A stretch of 64,000 nt of DNA from Ketobacter sp036337295 (GCA_036337295.1 JAYZEN010000001.1:558001-622000); one strand, 5' to 3'. Shown: positions 16,822 through 26,796, numbered from the stretch's first letter. A program made the numbers and translations. The notes: generated by a model from the sequence alone, not told the origin.

Positions 16822-18927
16822 TTACTGGGCAGCAAGCACGTCGTTCACGATACGGGGGGTAATGAACACCAGCAACTCCGCTTTGGTGCTTTCATTAGTA
16901 GTACGTCGGAACAACCGACCAAGCACAGGTAAATCACCTAGGAACGGAGTTTTCACTACTGCTTCCACCTCTTCGGATCGGAATACCCCACCCAACACCA
17001 CGGTTTGACCATTGTCCACAACCACGCTGGTCTCAATCTCATTGGTATCGATGGAAGGTACGCCATTAAAGATCTCACCCACGGAATCCTGGTTTACTTT
17101 CAGTTCCATGATAATTCGACCATCCGGAGTGATTTGCGGGGTCACCTCCAAGGACAACACGGCTTCCTTGAACGAGGTGGACGTGGCACCACTTGAGGAG
17201 GCTTCCTGATAGGGAACCTCGGTACCGGATTGGATTTTAGCTGTCTGCTGGTCGGCGGTTAAGACCTTGGGTGTAGACACAATATCTGCTCGACCATCGG
17301 ACTCCAGAGCCGACAGTTCAAGATCCACCAAGCCGTGATCGATGTCGAAATAACCCAAAGCAATTCGACTGGCCTCTTCAGAAACAGCTCCAAGGTCAAC
17401 ACCCAAGTTACCGGTGCCAGTTGAATAGGCGTTATCCTCCAACGTATCTTCGAAACCGGTCTTATTACCCCACACGCCAAAGCCCTCGCCGTTTCCTGCT
17501 AACGGGCTGCGATCAAAGTGCCCCACACCCCATTTCACACCCAGTTCTTCGGCCGCATCAGATCGGGCTATGACAATACGAGCCTCGATCATGACCTGAC
17601 GTACCGGAATGTCCAGCTGGTCCAACATGAAACGCACTTCGTCGATATTGGCTGAGGTATCCTGGATCAACATAATATTGGTACGCTCATCCACAGTAAT
17701 GGAGCCACGCTCGCTGAGGAATCCGGATGCGGTCACCAGCTCCGCCACTTGCGCTGCCTTGGCATAGTTAACAGTCAGATATTCAGTACGCAGGGGCGCC
17801 AGCTCTTTCACCTGGCGCTGGGATTCCAGCTCCAGCTTCTCGCGGGCGGCGATCTCGTCCGCCGGAGCCACCAGCATCACATTACCCACCTTACGCTTAT
17901 CGAGGCCTTTGGTTTTCAGAATCAGATCAAGGGCCTGATCCCAGGGGACATTCTGCAGGCGCAGGGTAATGCGGCCCCGGACCGTGTCACTGGCCACCAG
18001 GTTCAACTCCGTGAAGTCGGCAATCAACTGCAGCACGGAGCGCACTTCGATGTCCTGGAAGTTCAATGACAGCTTCTCACCAGTATACTGAAACCTATCT
18101 TTGCGCTTACGCTCCAGCTCCAGGGCGCTGATCGGTTTCACACTGATGGTGAACGTCTTGTCTGTCTGATACGCCATGTATTCGTAGTCGCCGGTTGGCG
18201 TCACCGCAATGCGGGCATTGCCGGATGCCGTGCTGGCGTCAATCATTTTCACCGGCGTGGCGAAATCCATCACATCCAGTCGGCGGTGCAGCTGATCCGG
18301 CAATTTAACACCCACAAACTCGGCCACGATCTTGCCGCTTTCTTCAGACAGGTCCACCGGCGAATTGGCGTTGCCCAAGGTGATCACCACCAGACCTTCG
18401 CCCTGCTCACCACGGCGGAAATCGATCTCCTGCACCCCGCTGGCAGACGCTTGTGCGGCTTTCTTCGCCGGTACAGCGGCCGCCGGGGCGGAATTGGCTG
18501 CGGAACCCTCACCGATACGGAGCAACAGTTGGTTGCCCTTCACCTCAGTGGTGTAGCCCACCAGGTTGCTCAGATTGACGATCAGGCGGGTACGCGAGCC
18601 GGCGCCCATCACTGTCATGCTGCGCACATTACCGTTACCAAGGGTATGGTATTTTTCCGCCAGGCCATTACTGACACCGTCCAGGTCCAGCGCGATGCGA
18701 GCGGGGGAGTCGGTGGTATAGCCAGTGGGCTCGGGTGGCACATCGTCAAAGCCAAGCTTGATCTCTACGGCGTCGCCGGGCAGCGAGGCAGACTCAACCC
18801 CGGTGAGCGTGGCAGCGAGGAGAGGAGAAGACAACAGGGCAAACACGGCACCCCAACAGAATTTGAATTTCATCGCAGCTACCTGCTTGCTTGTTATCGT
18901 TTGAATGAAAGTCTGAAAGCTTTTCAT
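16822..18927 (-). CDS. pilQ: Type IV pilus outer-membrane secretin PilQ
   Basis: A 701-residue secretin that forms the outer-membrane channel for the pilus. After the signal peptide come AMIN domains (roughly residues 40-135 and 180-280), which bind peptidoglycan, then N0/N1 secretin domains (about 300-450) and the C-terminal secretin barrel (about 490-695), with VPYQEAS and the VVLGGVFR region near 655. The ATG at 18927 has GGGAGA in front. The ATG at 18873 would give a cleaner signal peptide (MKFKFCWGAVF, then LLSSPLLAA) and has AGGT in front, so it may be the real start. Co-transcribed with pilMNOP. Confidence 0.95.
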   Translation of the reverse strand: MKSFQTFIQTITSKQVAAMKFKFCWGAVFALLSSPLLAATLTGVESASLPGDAVEIKLGFDDVPPEPTGYTTDSPARIALDLDGVSNGLAEKYHTLGNGNVRSMTVMGAGSRTRLIVNLSNLVGYTTEVKGNQLLLRIGEGSAANSAPAAAVPAKKAAQASASGVQEIDFRRGEQGEGLVVITLGNANSPVDLSEESGKIVAEFVGVKLPDQLHRRLDVMDFATPVKMIDASTASGNARIAVTPTGDYEYMAYQTDKTFTISVKPISALELERKRKDRFQYTGEKLSLNFQDIEVRSVLQLIADFTELNLVASDTVRGRITLRLQNVPWDQALDLILKTKGLDKRKVGNVMLVAPADEIAAREKLELESQRQVKELAPLRTEYLTVNYAKAAQVAELVTASGFLSERGSITVDERTNIMLIQDTSANIDEVRFMLDQLDIPVRQVMIEARIVIARSDAAEELGVKWGVGHFDRSPLAGNGEGFGVWGNKTGFEDTLEDNAYSTGTGNLGVDLGAVSEEASRIALGYFDIDHGLVDLELSALESDGRADIVSTPKVLTADQQTAKIQSGTEVPYQEASSSGATSTSFKEAVLSLEVTPQITPDGRIIMELKVNQDSVGEIFNGVPSIDTNEIETSVVVDNGQTVVLGGVFRSEEVEAVVKTPFLGDLPVLGRLFRRTTNESTKAELLVFITPRIVNDVLAAQ

Positions 18928-18944
18928 GAATTGTCTCCCACGCT

Positions 18945-19475
18945 TCAGTCTTCACGCAACACTAATGTGCGTGGACGCTCAACCCAACCATCCTGTCCAT
19001 CGGACACAATTTCAATCACATCTATCTTGCTGGGGGTCACCGATGTAATCTTGCCGAAGTTCCGGCCCAGATAATTGCCTTCTTTTACCCGGTGCAGGCC
19101 ACTGTCGGGATCCTTCACCAGCCCGAACAGGTTTGCTCCAGGACGGGTCAGGGTACCAACCATGGAGAGGGAATCAATACCGAATTGCTCCAATACTTCC
19201 TTTGGCCGGTTGAAATCCGGTTTCACATTGCTGCGCTTCTGGGGCAATGCCGCCAACTGAACATCAATGGGCCGGTCAAATGGGCTGCGCAAAGCAGCGG
19301 CGCCATAGGAGAACGCCTTATACACCTTAAACTCCGGGGGTGGCTCGATGCGGCCTTTGGGGCGGGACTTGACTTCCGCCATCTTGGCCTTGATATCGCT
19401 GAACGAAGTGTCACCACCACAACCGGACAAGGCCAAACCCAGGATTACGATTCCAAAAAAACTTACGCCTCTCAT
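18945..19475 (-). CDS. pilP: Type IV pilus inner-membrane lipoprotein PilP
   Basis: A 176-residue lipoprotein: the lipobox LALSGC puts the acylated Cys at 19. The C-terminal beta domain (about 95-170) contains FGLVKDPDSGLHRVKEGNYLG, split as FGLVKDPD and HRVKEGNYLG, the mark of PilP. It links the PilN/PilO inner-membrane pair to PilQ. It begins one base after pilO ends and sits 17 bp before pilQ. Confidence 0.95.
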   Translation of the reverse strand: MRGVSFFGIVILGLALSGCGGDTSFSDIKAKMAEVKSRPKGRIEPPPEFKVYKAFSYGAAALRSPFDRPIDVQLAALPQKRSNVKPDFNRPKEVLEQFGIDSLSMVGTLTRPGANLFGLVKDPDSGLHRVKEGNYLGRNFGKITSVTPSKIDVIEIVSDGQDGWVERPRTLVLRED

Positions 19476-19476
19476 A

Positions 19477-20070
19477 TCAATTTTCCTTATAGCGGTAAGT
19501 TTTGGCGCGAATTTTCATCACCAGTTCTTGGGTACCCTCTTTGGAGGGGACGATGTCGAAGTCATGCAGGGTAACAATCCGGGGTAGTGCAGCCACTGCA
19601 CTGACGAACGTCCCAAAAGCATGGAATCCGCCTTTCACCTCAATATCAATCGGCAACTCAACATAGAACTCTTTTGAATTTTCCGGAGCCAGTTGGATGC
19701 TGTTAAACGTCAGGCCCGCGGTCAAACCGGTGTGGCTGATGTCTTCCAGCAGCCCCGGCACCTCGGTGTCACTGGGCAATTGCCTCAGCAGCGCGCCGAA
19801 GGTGTTCTCCATCTCTTTCATTTGCTCTTTATAAGCATCCAGGTTGGAGGCCTTGAACGCCTTATCCTCATACTCCTTCATGAGGGTTGCCTCTTTGGAG
19901 GCCACCGTATCCAGCTGGGTGAGGGAATCCGACAACAACAGGTGAAACACCAGGAAACCGGCAATCACACAGGCCACAATCCAGATGAACACCTTGATGG
20001 GTAAAGGCCAGCCACCGATATTTTCCGGGTCAAGATTATTAAAGGACTCAAAAAACTCTTTTACGTCCAT
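19477..20070 (-). CDS. pilO: Type IV pilus assembly protein PilO
   Basis: A 197-residue inner-membrane protein with one N-terminal membrane helix (about 27-48, IKVFIWIVACVIAGFLVF), a coiled coil (about 55-95) and a periplasmic ferredoxin-like domain. It pairs with PilN in the alignment subcomplex. It starts 2 bp after pilN. Confidence 0.95.
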   Translation of the reverse strand: MDVKEFFESFNNLDPENIGGWPLPIKVFIWIVACVIAGFLVFHLLLSDSLTQLDTVASKEATLMKEYEDKAFKASNLDAYKEQMKEMENTFGALLRQLPSDTEVPGLLEDISHTGLTAGLTFNSIQLAPENSKEFYVELPIDIEVKGGFHAFGTFVSAVAALPRIVTLHDFDIVPSKEGTQELVMKIRAKTYRYKEN

Positions 20071-20072
20071 GC

Positions 20073-20630
20073 TCAGCCCTCCTCCTCGGTTTTCGGCTTC
20101 TGCCGCTTGACTGTCAGATCGAACTCATTGACAGCCTGCTCTTTGGAGGCGGCCTGCACTTTGGAGAGGTTGGGCGCTTCAAACAACTCCGAAGAATCCA
20201 GATTACGCATCAAATTGGATACCCGGTTATTACTTTCAGCCAAGCCGGTCATGCTCAGGGTGTCACCCACTGACTTAACCTGGCGGTAATACACGCCATC
20301 GGGCAGCGTGCGCACCATTTCATCAAAAATCTTCACAATTTCAGGGCGGTTACCCTGCAAATCCTGAATAACCTTCATTCGCTCAATCAGCGATTCGCGC
20401 TTTTTCTTGAGCTCTTCGATCTCTTTGATCTGCTGTTCCAGCTTTTTGGTCTCACCCACGATGAACTGGTTGCGCTGATTTTGATAATCAATTCGCCCCT
20501 GCACACCCATGTCCACCAGATACACACTACCGGCACCCAATAACAGCACACCCACCAGGACCACAAAGAACTGCTGCTTCAGCTCCTGGCGCCGTTCTTC
20601 ACGCCAGGGTAGGAGGTTAATCTTTGTCAT
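20073..20630 (-). CDS. pilN: Type IV pilus assembly protein PilN
   Basis: A 185-residue inner-membrane protein. The cytoplasmic start INLLPWREERR is the conserved peptide that binds PilM. A membrane helix (about 22-43), a charged coiled coil (about 58-88) and a periplasmic domain follow. Its start codon shares one base with the pilM stop, suggesting translational coupling. Confidence 0.96.
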   Translation of the reverse strand: MTKINLLPWREERRQELKQQFFVVLVGVLLLGAGSVYLVDMGVQGRIDYQNQRNQFIVGETKKLEQQIKEIEELKKKRESLIERMKVIQDLQGNRPEIVKIFDEMVRTLPDGVYYRQVKSVGDTLSMTGLAESNNRVSNLMRNLDSSELFEAPNLSKVQAASKEQAVNEFDLTVKRQKPKTEEEG

Positions 20631-21694
20631 CAGTCAAAACTCCTTAACGCCAGGCCACAGGCGATCATCAGTGATGGCGCGTCGGCGCTGAGTAGAGACG
20701 CATTTACCTTGGAGGACAACGCCATATCCACAAAGGGATTGGCAATGGAAGTGGTGGTGCCGACCTTGTCCTGCACCATCTCGGCCAGACCGGGGATGGA
20801 AGCCGTGCCCCCGGCCAGCAGGATGTGATCCACATCGTTGTACTGGCTGGAGGAGAAAAAGAATTGAAGGGAACGGGTAACCTGCTGTACCACCGCCTCT
20901 TTAAACGGCTCCAGTACTTCGGTTTCGTAGTCGTCCGGCAGGCCGCCCTGCTTCTTGGCCAACCCGGCTTCCTCGAAGGAAAGCCCGTAGCGGCGCTGAA
21001 TTTCCTCGGTGAGCTGCTTGCCGCCGAAGAGCTGCTCGCGGGTATAAATGGTGCGACCGTCGTGCAGCACGCTGAGCGTGGTCATGGTGGAGCCGATGTC
21101 GACAATGGCCACCGTTTGCTCTTCGCCGCCATCAATCTGGTCCGCCACCAGGCCGAAGGCCCGCTCCATGGCGTAGGCTTCCACATCCACCACTTTGGCC
21201 GTCAAACCAGCAATCTCCAGGACATCCACCCGCAACTCCACGTTCTCGTTGCGGCAGGCAGCCAGCAGAACCTCCACCTGATCCGGGGAACCCTCCACCG
21301 TGCCCTGCACCTCAAAGTCGATGGCAACTTCGTCCAGGGGATAGGGGATGTATTGGTCTGCCTCCACCTTGATCTGGCTTTCCATCTCATCGTCAGACAG
21401 CTTGCCATCCATTTCGATGACCTTGGTGATGACGGAAGAGCCAGCCACCGCCACCGCAGCGCCTTTGACACCGCTTTTGGCTCTGGCCACGACCCGGGCG
21501 ATGGCCTCGCCCACGCCTTCCACATCATTGATGTTCTTCTCAACTACGGCGTTGGCGGGTAACGGCTCCACCGCATAGGCCTCGACCTTGTAGCGGTTTC
21601 CACTGCGACTGAGTTCGAGCAACTTCACCGAGGTCGAGCTAATATCGATTCCCAACTTGGCTGTTGAAGCCTTCTTACTGAGGAAGGGCAGCAT
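20630..21694 (-). CDS. pilM: Type IV pilus assembly ATPase-like protein PilM
   Basis: A 354-residue cytoplasmic actin-like protein. The N-terminal KLGIDISSTSVKLLEL is the phosphate-1 loop of the actin/FtsA fold, IVDIGSTMTTLSVL is phosphate 2 and LAGGTASIPGL is the adenosine motif. It binds PilN and anchors the alignment complex. It is the first gene of pilMNOPQ and is divergent from the PBP1A gene across a 209-bp region. Confidence 0.96.
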   Translation of the reverse strand: MLPFLSKKASTAKLGIDISSTSVKLLELSRSGNRYKVEAYAVEPLPANAVVEKNINDVEGVGEAIARVVARAKSGVKGAAVAVAGSSVITKVIEMDGKLSDDEMESQIKVEADQYIPYPLDEVAIDFEVQGTVEGSPDQVEVLLAACRNENVELRVDVLEIAGLTAKVVDVEAYAMERAFGLVADQIDGGEEQTVAIVDIGSTMTTLSVLHDGRTIYTREQLFGGKQLTEEIQRRYGLSFEEAGLAKKQGGLPDDYETEVLEPFKEAVVQQVTRSLQFFFSSSQYNDVDHILLAGGTASIPGLAEMVQDKVGTTTSIANPFVDMALSSKVNASLLSADAPSLMIACGLALRSFD

Positions 21695-21737
21695 ATCTTC
21701 CTGTCCTGTTTTGTAGTTCTGCTTTGATTATGAATTT

Positions 21738-21753
21738 TGTGCAGTTCTGCACA
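21738..21753. promoter_or_regulatory. Perfect dyad upstream of pilM
   Basis: TGTGCAGTTCTGCACA is a perfect inverted repeat (7-bp arms, 2-bp centre) located 44 bp upstream of the pilM start codon. The symmetry and place fit a repressor or activator site, or a 5'-UTR hairpin; no regulator can be named. Confidence 0.4.
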
Positions 21754-21794
21754 CTTACAAAAACAATGTGTCTATTTACATTAAATACCACAAT

Positions 21795-21819
21795 ATTAGA
21801 TCACGCAATTAGATCACGC
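21795..21819. promoter_or_regulatory. Tandem 12-bp repeats in the pilM-ponA intergenic region
   Basis: ATTAGATCACGC occurs at 21795-21806 and 21808-21819, a 13-bp period. A TATAAT hexamer at 21834-21839 downstream could be the -10 box for the PBP1A gene, although no good -35 box stands at the right distance. The repeats are candidate regulator sites for either divergent gene. Confidence 0.4.
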
Positions 21820-21903
21820 CTGCAATATCGTCGTATAATTCACACTCTGAACAAAATTTTGCCATTACAATCGACTCATCCTGACCGACTTTAAGCCTGA
21901 AAC

Positions 21904-24435
21904 ATGCCTAAAACTCATCCGATTTTGCGACTCTCGCTGTGGCTTCTATTACTTGCCATCAGCGCCGGCTCCATGGTGTTCACTGCGACCCTGCTCTACC
22001 TCGGCCCGAAGCTGCCTGCAGTTGAGCAGATCCTTGATATACAATTACAGACGCCTTTACGCATTTATTCCAGTGAAGGCAGCCTAATTGCTGAATTCGG
22101 TGAGAAAAAGCGTTCGCCCATTTCCTACGACGAGATTCCACCGGACTTCATCCACGCCGTGCTGGCGGCAGAAGATGCCCGCTTCTTCAAACATCATGGT
22201 GTGGACATCAAAGGCCTCACCCGCGCCACCCTGGAATTGCTCACCACCGGCTCCATCAAAACCGGCGGCAGTACCATCACCATGCAGGTGGCAAAGAACT
22301 ACTTCCTCTCACGAGAGCGAACTTTTCTAAGAAAATTCAATGAGATACTGCTCTCACTGGATATGGAGCGAAAGCTCAGCAAAGAGCAGATCCTGGAGCT
22401 CTACATCAACAAGATCTATCTGGGGCATCGCGCTTACGGCATCCAGGCCGCAGCGCAGGTGTACTACGGGAAACCGGTGCAGGCGCTGACCCTGGCACAA
22501 CTGGCCACCATTGCCGGCTTACCCAAGGCGCCCTCCGCCTACAATCCAGTGACCAATCCAGCGCGGGCGCTTTCCCGCCGCAACTGGATTTTGTCGCGCA
22601 TGCTGGAGCTGGAGTACATCACCCAGGAAGTGCACGATCTCTCTGTGGCGGAACTGGAAACGGCAGAGTTGCATGGCATTCCCGTAGAAGTGGATGCCCC
22701 CTATTTTGCCGAAATGGTGCGGCGCGACATGGTGACCCGTTACGGAGAAAAGGCGGATACCGACGGCTATCGCGTCTACACCAGCCTGAAAGCGGACTAC
22801 CAGCGGGCCGCCAACCTGGCCACGCAACAGGGGCTGATTGATTACGATCGACGCCACGGCTATCGCGGTGAGGAAGCCAAACTGGATTACCCGCTGGAAG
22901 AAGTCGCGCAAACGGACCTGCTGGCAGAGTTGCGCCGTTTCCGCACCATCGGCCCCCTGCAACCGGCCCTGATCACGGAAGCCGGTGATGACCAGGCCAG
23001 CGCCCTGCTCAAAACCGGCGAGGTCATCACACTGGAAATGAAGGGCGTGGAATGGGCCCGCCGATTCATCGACAACGTGGACCGGGGCCCCGCCCCGAAG
23101 ACAGTCAGCGAGGTGGTGCAGCCTGGGCATATCGTGCGGGTCACCCGGGAGAAAGACCACTGGGCCCTGGCACAGAAGCCCCTGGCCCAGAGCGGCATGG
23201 TGTCATTCAATCCCAACAACGGAGCCCTGTTGGCCTTGGTGGGGGGCTTTGACTTCCAGAGCAGCAAGTTCAACCGGGCCATCCAGGGCGGTCGCCAGGC
23301 CGGTTCCAGTTTCAAGCCCTTCATCTACAGTGCGGCCCTGGCCAAGGGCATGACCCCGGCCACCGTCATCAACGATGCACCGGTGGTGTTTGAGGATTCC
23401 AGCCTGGAAAGCACCTGGCGCCCGGAAAACTCCGGCGGCAAGTTCTACGGCCCCACCCGCCTGCGGCAGGCACTCTACAAATCCCGCAACCTGGTTTCCA
23501 TTCGCGTACTGCGCCAGATCGGCATTCGCCACACCATCGAGTACGCCAGCAAATTCGGCTTTGATCCGGCAAAACTCCCCGACAACCTGTCACTGGCCCT
23601 GGGCAGCGCCGCCTTCACACCCTGGGAAATCGCCGCCGCCTATTCGGTTCTGGCCAACGGCGGCTACCGCATGGAGCACTGGTATATCGAACGCATTGAA
23701 GACAATGAAGGCAACATCCTGTTTGAAGCCAACCCCATGACCATCTGTGATGAGCTGTGCGAGCAAGCATTGGCCGAGGAGAAAGCCCGCCTGGAAGCTG
23801 CCACCAACACCCCGCCGGAAGACGGACAACTGACTTTCTCCGATTTGTTGGCCCAGGAGACCCGCAGCGAATCACCGGAGGCAGCCAACGAGGATGAAAC
23901 CACCCCTGCCCTGGATGACGAAGCGCAGAAACCGATACGGTATGCAGAGCGGATTCAGGAGCAGCGCATCAACTTCTTGATCACCAGCATGATGCAGGAT
24001 GTCATTAAACGGGGTACCGGCGTGAAAGCCAGGGCGCTGAATCGGTCGGATATCGCCGGTAAGACCGGTACCACCAACGACCAGAAGGATGCCTGGTTTT
24101 CCGGCTTCAACCCGGACGTGGTGACCTCGGTGTGGGTTGGGTTCGACCAGCCCCGCAACCTGGGCCGGGGCGAGTACGGTGGCACCGCCGCCCTCCCCAT
24201 CTGGATTGACTACATGCGCACGGCTCTGAAGGGCTCCCCCCAAAACACCTTGAGAATCCCCGATGGCATCGCCACCGTGCGCATCGACCCGGAAACCGGC
24301 AGGCGCGCCAAGCCCGGCCAGCCAAACGCCATCTTCGAATACTTCCGGGAGGAGAACGTGCCTGCGCAGGAGGTGGATGAGGACATGATCAACCCCCACA
24401 GCGACGGCGATGCCCTGCCAGAGCAGCTGTTCTGA
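21904..24435 (+). CDS. mrcA: Penicillin-binding protein 1A (bifunctional transglycosylase/transpeptidase)
   Basis: An 843-residue class A PBP that polymerises and cross-links peptidoglycan. One N-terminal membrane anchor spans about 9-34. The GT51 domain has the catalytic Glu90 in AAEDARFFKHHG. An OB-like insert lies around 320-425. The transpeptidase domain shows Ser468 in GSSFKPF (SxxK), SRN at 527-529 and KTGT at 720-723. An acidic stretch at about 612-680 interrupts the last two motifs and is longer than the catalytic core needs. Divergence from pilM is also the Pseudomonas arrangement (ponA). Confidence 0.96.
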   Translation: MPKTHPILRLSLWLLLLAISAGSMVFTATLLYLGPKLPAVEQILDIQLQTPLRIYSSEGSLIAEFGEKKRSPISYDEIPPDFIHAVLAAEDARFFKHHGVDIKGLTRATLELLTTGSIKTGGSTITMQVAKNYFLSRERTFLRKFNEILLSLDMERKLSKEQILELYINKIYLGHRAYGIQAAAQVYYGKPVQALTLAQLATIAGLPKAPSAYNPVTNPARALSRRNWILSRMLELEYITQEVHDLSVAELETAELHGIPVEVDAPYFAEMVRRDMVTRYGEKADTDGYRVYTSLKADYQRAANLATQQGLIDYDRRHGYRGEEAKLDYPLEEVAQTDLLAELRRFRTIGPLQPALITEAGDDQASALLKTGEVITLEMKGVEWARRFIDNVDRGPAPKTVSEVVQPGHIVRVTREKDHWALAQKPLAQSGMVSFNPNNGALLALVGGFDFQSSKFNRAIQGGRQAGSSFKPFIYSAALAKGMTPATVINDAPVVFEDSSLESTWRPENSGGKFYGPTRLRQALYKSRNLVSIRVLRQIGIRHTIEYASKFGFDPAKLPDNLSLALGSAAFTPWEIAAAYSVLANGGYRMEHWYIERIEDNEGNILFEANPMTICDELCEQALAEEKARLEAATNTPPEDGQLTFSDLLAQETRSESPEAANEDETTPALDDEAQKPIRYAERIQEQRINFLITSMMQDVIKRGTGVKARALNRSDIAGKTGTTNDQKDAWFSGFNPDVVTSVWVGFDQPRNLGRGEYGGTAALPIWIDYMRTALKGSPQNTLRIPDGIATVRIDPETGRRAKPGQPNAIFEYFREENVPAQEVDEDMINPHSDGDALPEQLF

Positions 24436-24585
24436 TGCCCGTTTTTATGCTGCAAATTACCATTTCCAGTGTGTGGCATTTCGCTGACCACGCTGAGACT
24501 TGGAGGTAACCTGTTCGGATCGTCAAACGGTTATTGGCTGACATAACGACTGTGGTAACGGGGGGGCTGTACACAGTTCAAGACT

Positions 24586-25917
24586 ATGGACAGGGGCAGG
24601 GACAGGGGCGCGCGAACCAAATCCACACACTTTCGCACCATGGCATGGACAGCGCCGGAGCGGTTGGCACTGACCTCGCTGTTGCATGGCGGGCCGACTC
24701 CGGACATAGGGCAGTACACCGTGCTGGAACTAGGCTGTGGTGTGGGTGCCAACCTGATTCCCCTTGCCTACTATCGCCCCCAGGCGCAATTCACCGGCAT
24801 GGATCTCGACCGCCAACAGATCAATATTGCCGACGCCCGCAGCCATGCCCTGCATCAACCGAACCTGCGTTTCAAACATCTGGATCTGCAGCACCTGGAT
24901 CAACTCCTGGATCAGCTCAAAGCTGGCCCGTTTGATTTCATCCTGGTGCATGATCTGGTCTCCAAAGTCCCCCTGGAAACCCTGGACTCGCTGCTGGCCA
25001 CCTGCCAATCCATGCTCAGCGAGCAGGGTCTGCTCTACCTGAACTACGATTGCAAACCGGGTTGGAACATCCGCGGCATGGTGCGGGAATATCTGCTGGC
25101 ACACACCCAGGATCTGGATTCCCTCAGCGACAAAATGCACCAGGCCCAGATCGCCGCCGCAAAAATGGTTCGCTCGCTGAGTGCTAACCTGCACCCGTAT
25201 TCCCAGCTACTGGTGGCAGAATTCCGTCTGGTGGGTGACGCCGACAGTCACGAGCTGGCGCGAACCTATCTCAACCCCTACCAAGCTGCGTACTGGCGTA
25301 GCGAACTCAACGACTGGGCCCGGCAATTCGGGCTGCACTATGTGGCGGATGCGGATTACAACACGTCAGAGCATCACCATACTGCCAAGCTGAGAAAACA
25401 GATCGAATCCCAGGACCTGGTGGGCACCAACCTGGCGGACACCGAGGATCTTCTCAACTATCGACTGTCCCATGCCCCGATTTTTTGCCGGCAACCTATT
25501 CACATCCGGCAACACGCCCCGGACAAGATCGCCCGGCTGAACATCGCAGCCTGCCTGCATCCGGTGGGCCCACACCGCCCCGGCTGGTATCAACACCCAT
25601 CCGGTTACCAATTGCAGGCCAGTGAGCCGGAAATGAGTGGGATTTTTGACCGCCTGCTGCCGCTCTGGCCGGACAGCACCCCATTGGCGCACCTGCCGGA
25701 GCCCTGGGAGCCTCACCTGAACGACCTGGTGGAATTGCATCACAGCGGCCTGCTGGAACTGCGAATTCCCAATGCAACCGGCTCATCTACCGGCACCGGC
25801 AACCGCTCTGAGTCTACGTTGCCGGACACACAAAACTCGCTGAACCCGCTGAATCAACTGGAACTGGAATGGCAGCACTACTACACCACCGCCCGCCACC
25901 ATCCGGTCAGTCGCTAG
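24586..25917 (+). CDS. SAM-dependent methyltransferase with methyltransferase-regulatory domain
   Basis: A protein of up to 443 residues. The SAM-binding motif I is VLELGCGVGANLIPLAY near 46-62, followed by an acidic end of strand 2 in GMDLD. The middle region (about 200-300) fits the PF10119-type regulatory domain usually found with this class of methyltransferase, and the last part may be a winged-helix-like tail. The substrate is unknown. No convincing ribosome site precedes the ATG at 24586; the first codons contain a GGACAGGGGC tandem repeat, so the ATG at 24640 (MAWTAPERL) may be the real start. It follows the PBP1A gene by 150 bp. Confidence 0.78.
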   Translation: MDRGRDRGARTKSTHFRTMAWTAPERLALTSLLHGGPTPDIGQYTVLELGCGVGANLIPLAYYRPQAQFTGMDLDRQQINIADARSHALHQPNLRFKHLDLQHLDQLLDQLKAGPFDFILVHDLVSKVPLETLDSLLATCQSMLSEQGLLYLNYDCKPGWNIRGMVREYLLAHTQDLDSLSDKMHQAQIAAAKMVRSLSANLHPYSQLLVAEFRLVGDADSHELARTYLNPYQAAYWRSELNDWARQFGLHYVADADYNTSEHHHTAKLRKQIESQDLVGTNLADTEDLLNYRLSHAPIFCRQPIHIRQHAPDKIARLNIAACLHPVGPHRPGWYQHPSGYQLQASEPEMSGIFDRLLPLWPDSTPLAHLPEPWEPHLNDLVELHHSGLLELRIPNATGSSTGTGNRSESTLPDTQNSLNPLNQLELEWQHYYTTARHHPVSR

Positions 25918-25960
25918 CCCTGCTTATCAGACCTTAGAACAGGGCTACCAAGAGGCCTCT

Positions 25961-26608
25961 CTAAGAGGCCTTTCGCTTGCGGCCAAAATCCACCGTCACC
26001 ACGTTATCCACCTCGCTGATGACCGCGGAGCTGACCCGGGCAACGTGCTGCTTTTGTTCCAGCACCTGCTCCACCAGATCCAGGCAGGCCCCACGCAACA
26101 ACTCCATGGGGCTGGGGGCAGAGACCCGCCCCTCCCGCTCCCGCGGGTGCCCGTTCACCTGAATACCGAATTTGAATGCGGCCTTGCCATCCAGGGGCAG
26201 CGGCTGCTTCTCATGCAGAAACAACCGCTCCAGCTTTTCCGTCACCCGCATGATGCGATCTTCTTCCCGGGGAATTGGGTCCAGCTGATAGTGCTGACGA
26301 TCGCAGATCGAAGACAGGCTTCCAATCAAGGTGTCCTGTTCAAAATTCGTACCTTGCAAACACAACGCCGTGGCCTCCCGCCAGAAACGCTCCCGGAATA
26401 ACTCGGGGAACTGCCGAAAACCCTCCCCCTGCAGCCCGCAGAACACCATCACATACTTGCTGTAGACCTCCTGCGCGACCACGCAGGTGTCCACCCCGAT
26501 CTGGGCCACATCCGCCCGCCACAGCAGGCTCGGTTCCAAATTCTGATCGGGTTTCACATGGGGCCCAAGCCCCTTCGCCAGCTCTCTTGAGACAAAAAAC
26601 TGCATCAT
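25961..26608 (-). CDS. Uncharacterised protein, possibly DUF6933-like at the N-terminus
   Basis: A 215-residue soluble protein with a strong ribosome site (GGAGG eight bases before the ATG at 26608, complement strand), so it is very likely expressed. The start MQFFVSRELAKGLG, followed by a segment LLWRADVAQIG and a strand CVVAQEVYSKYVMVF, recalls small DUF6933-type proteins that start with a similar beta-alpha unit; the link is tentative. No catalytic motif, membrane segment or signal is visible. The C-terminal 30 residues end in a basic FGRKRKAS. It lies between the methyltransferase (convergent) and the aceA terminator. Function unknown. Confidence 0.65.
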   Translation of the reverse strand: MMQFFVSRELAKGLGPHVKPDQNLEPSLLWRADVAQIGVDTCVVAQEVYSKYVMVFCGLQGEGFRQFPELFRERFWREATALCLQGTNFEQDTLIGSLSSICDRQHYQLDPIPREEDRIMRVTEKLERLFLHEKQPLPLDGKAAFKFGIQVNGHPREREGRVSAPSPMELLRGACLDLVEQVLEQKQHVARVSSAVISEVDNVVTVDFGRKRKAS

Positions 26609-26796
26609 GGTGGTGTCCTCCGCAATCGGTTGCCAGGCCCTGAGAGCCCCATCCCTTTGGGTGCCGTCTCATTTAACCTTTCATAACCATGCAACTTTTT
26701 GACCGCCAGGAGGATCTTGCCCCCACCCAGAACAGACGGGGGCTTGCGGCATGTGGCTGCTCTCGCAAACCAGCTCTGAACTGTCGTGTTTGCAAC

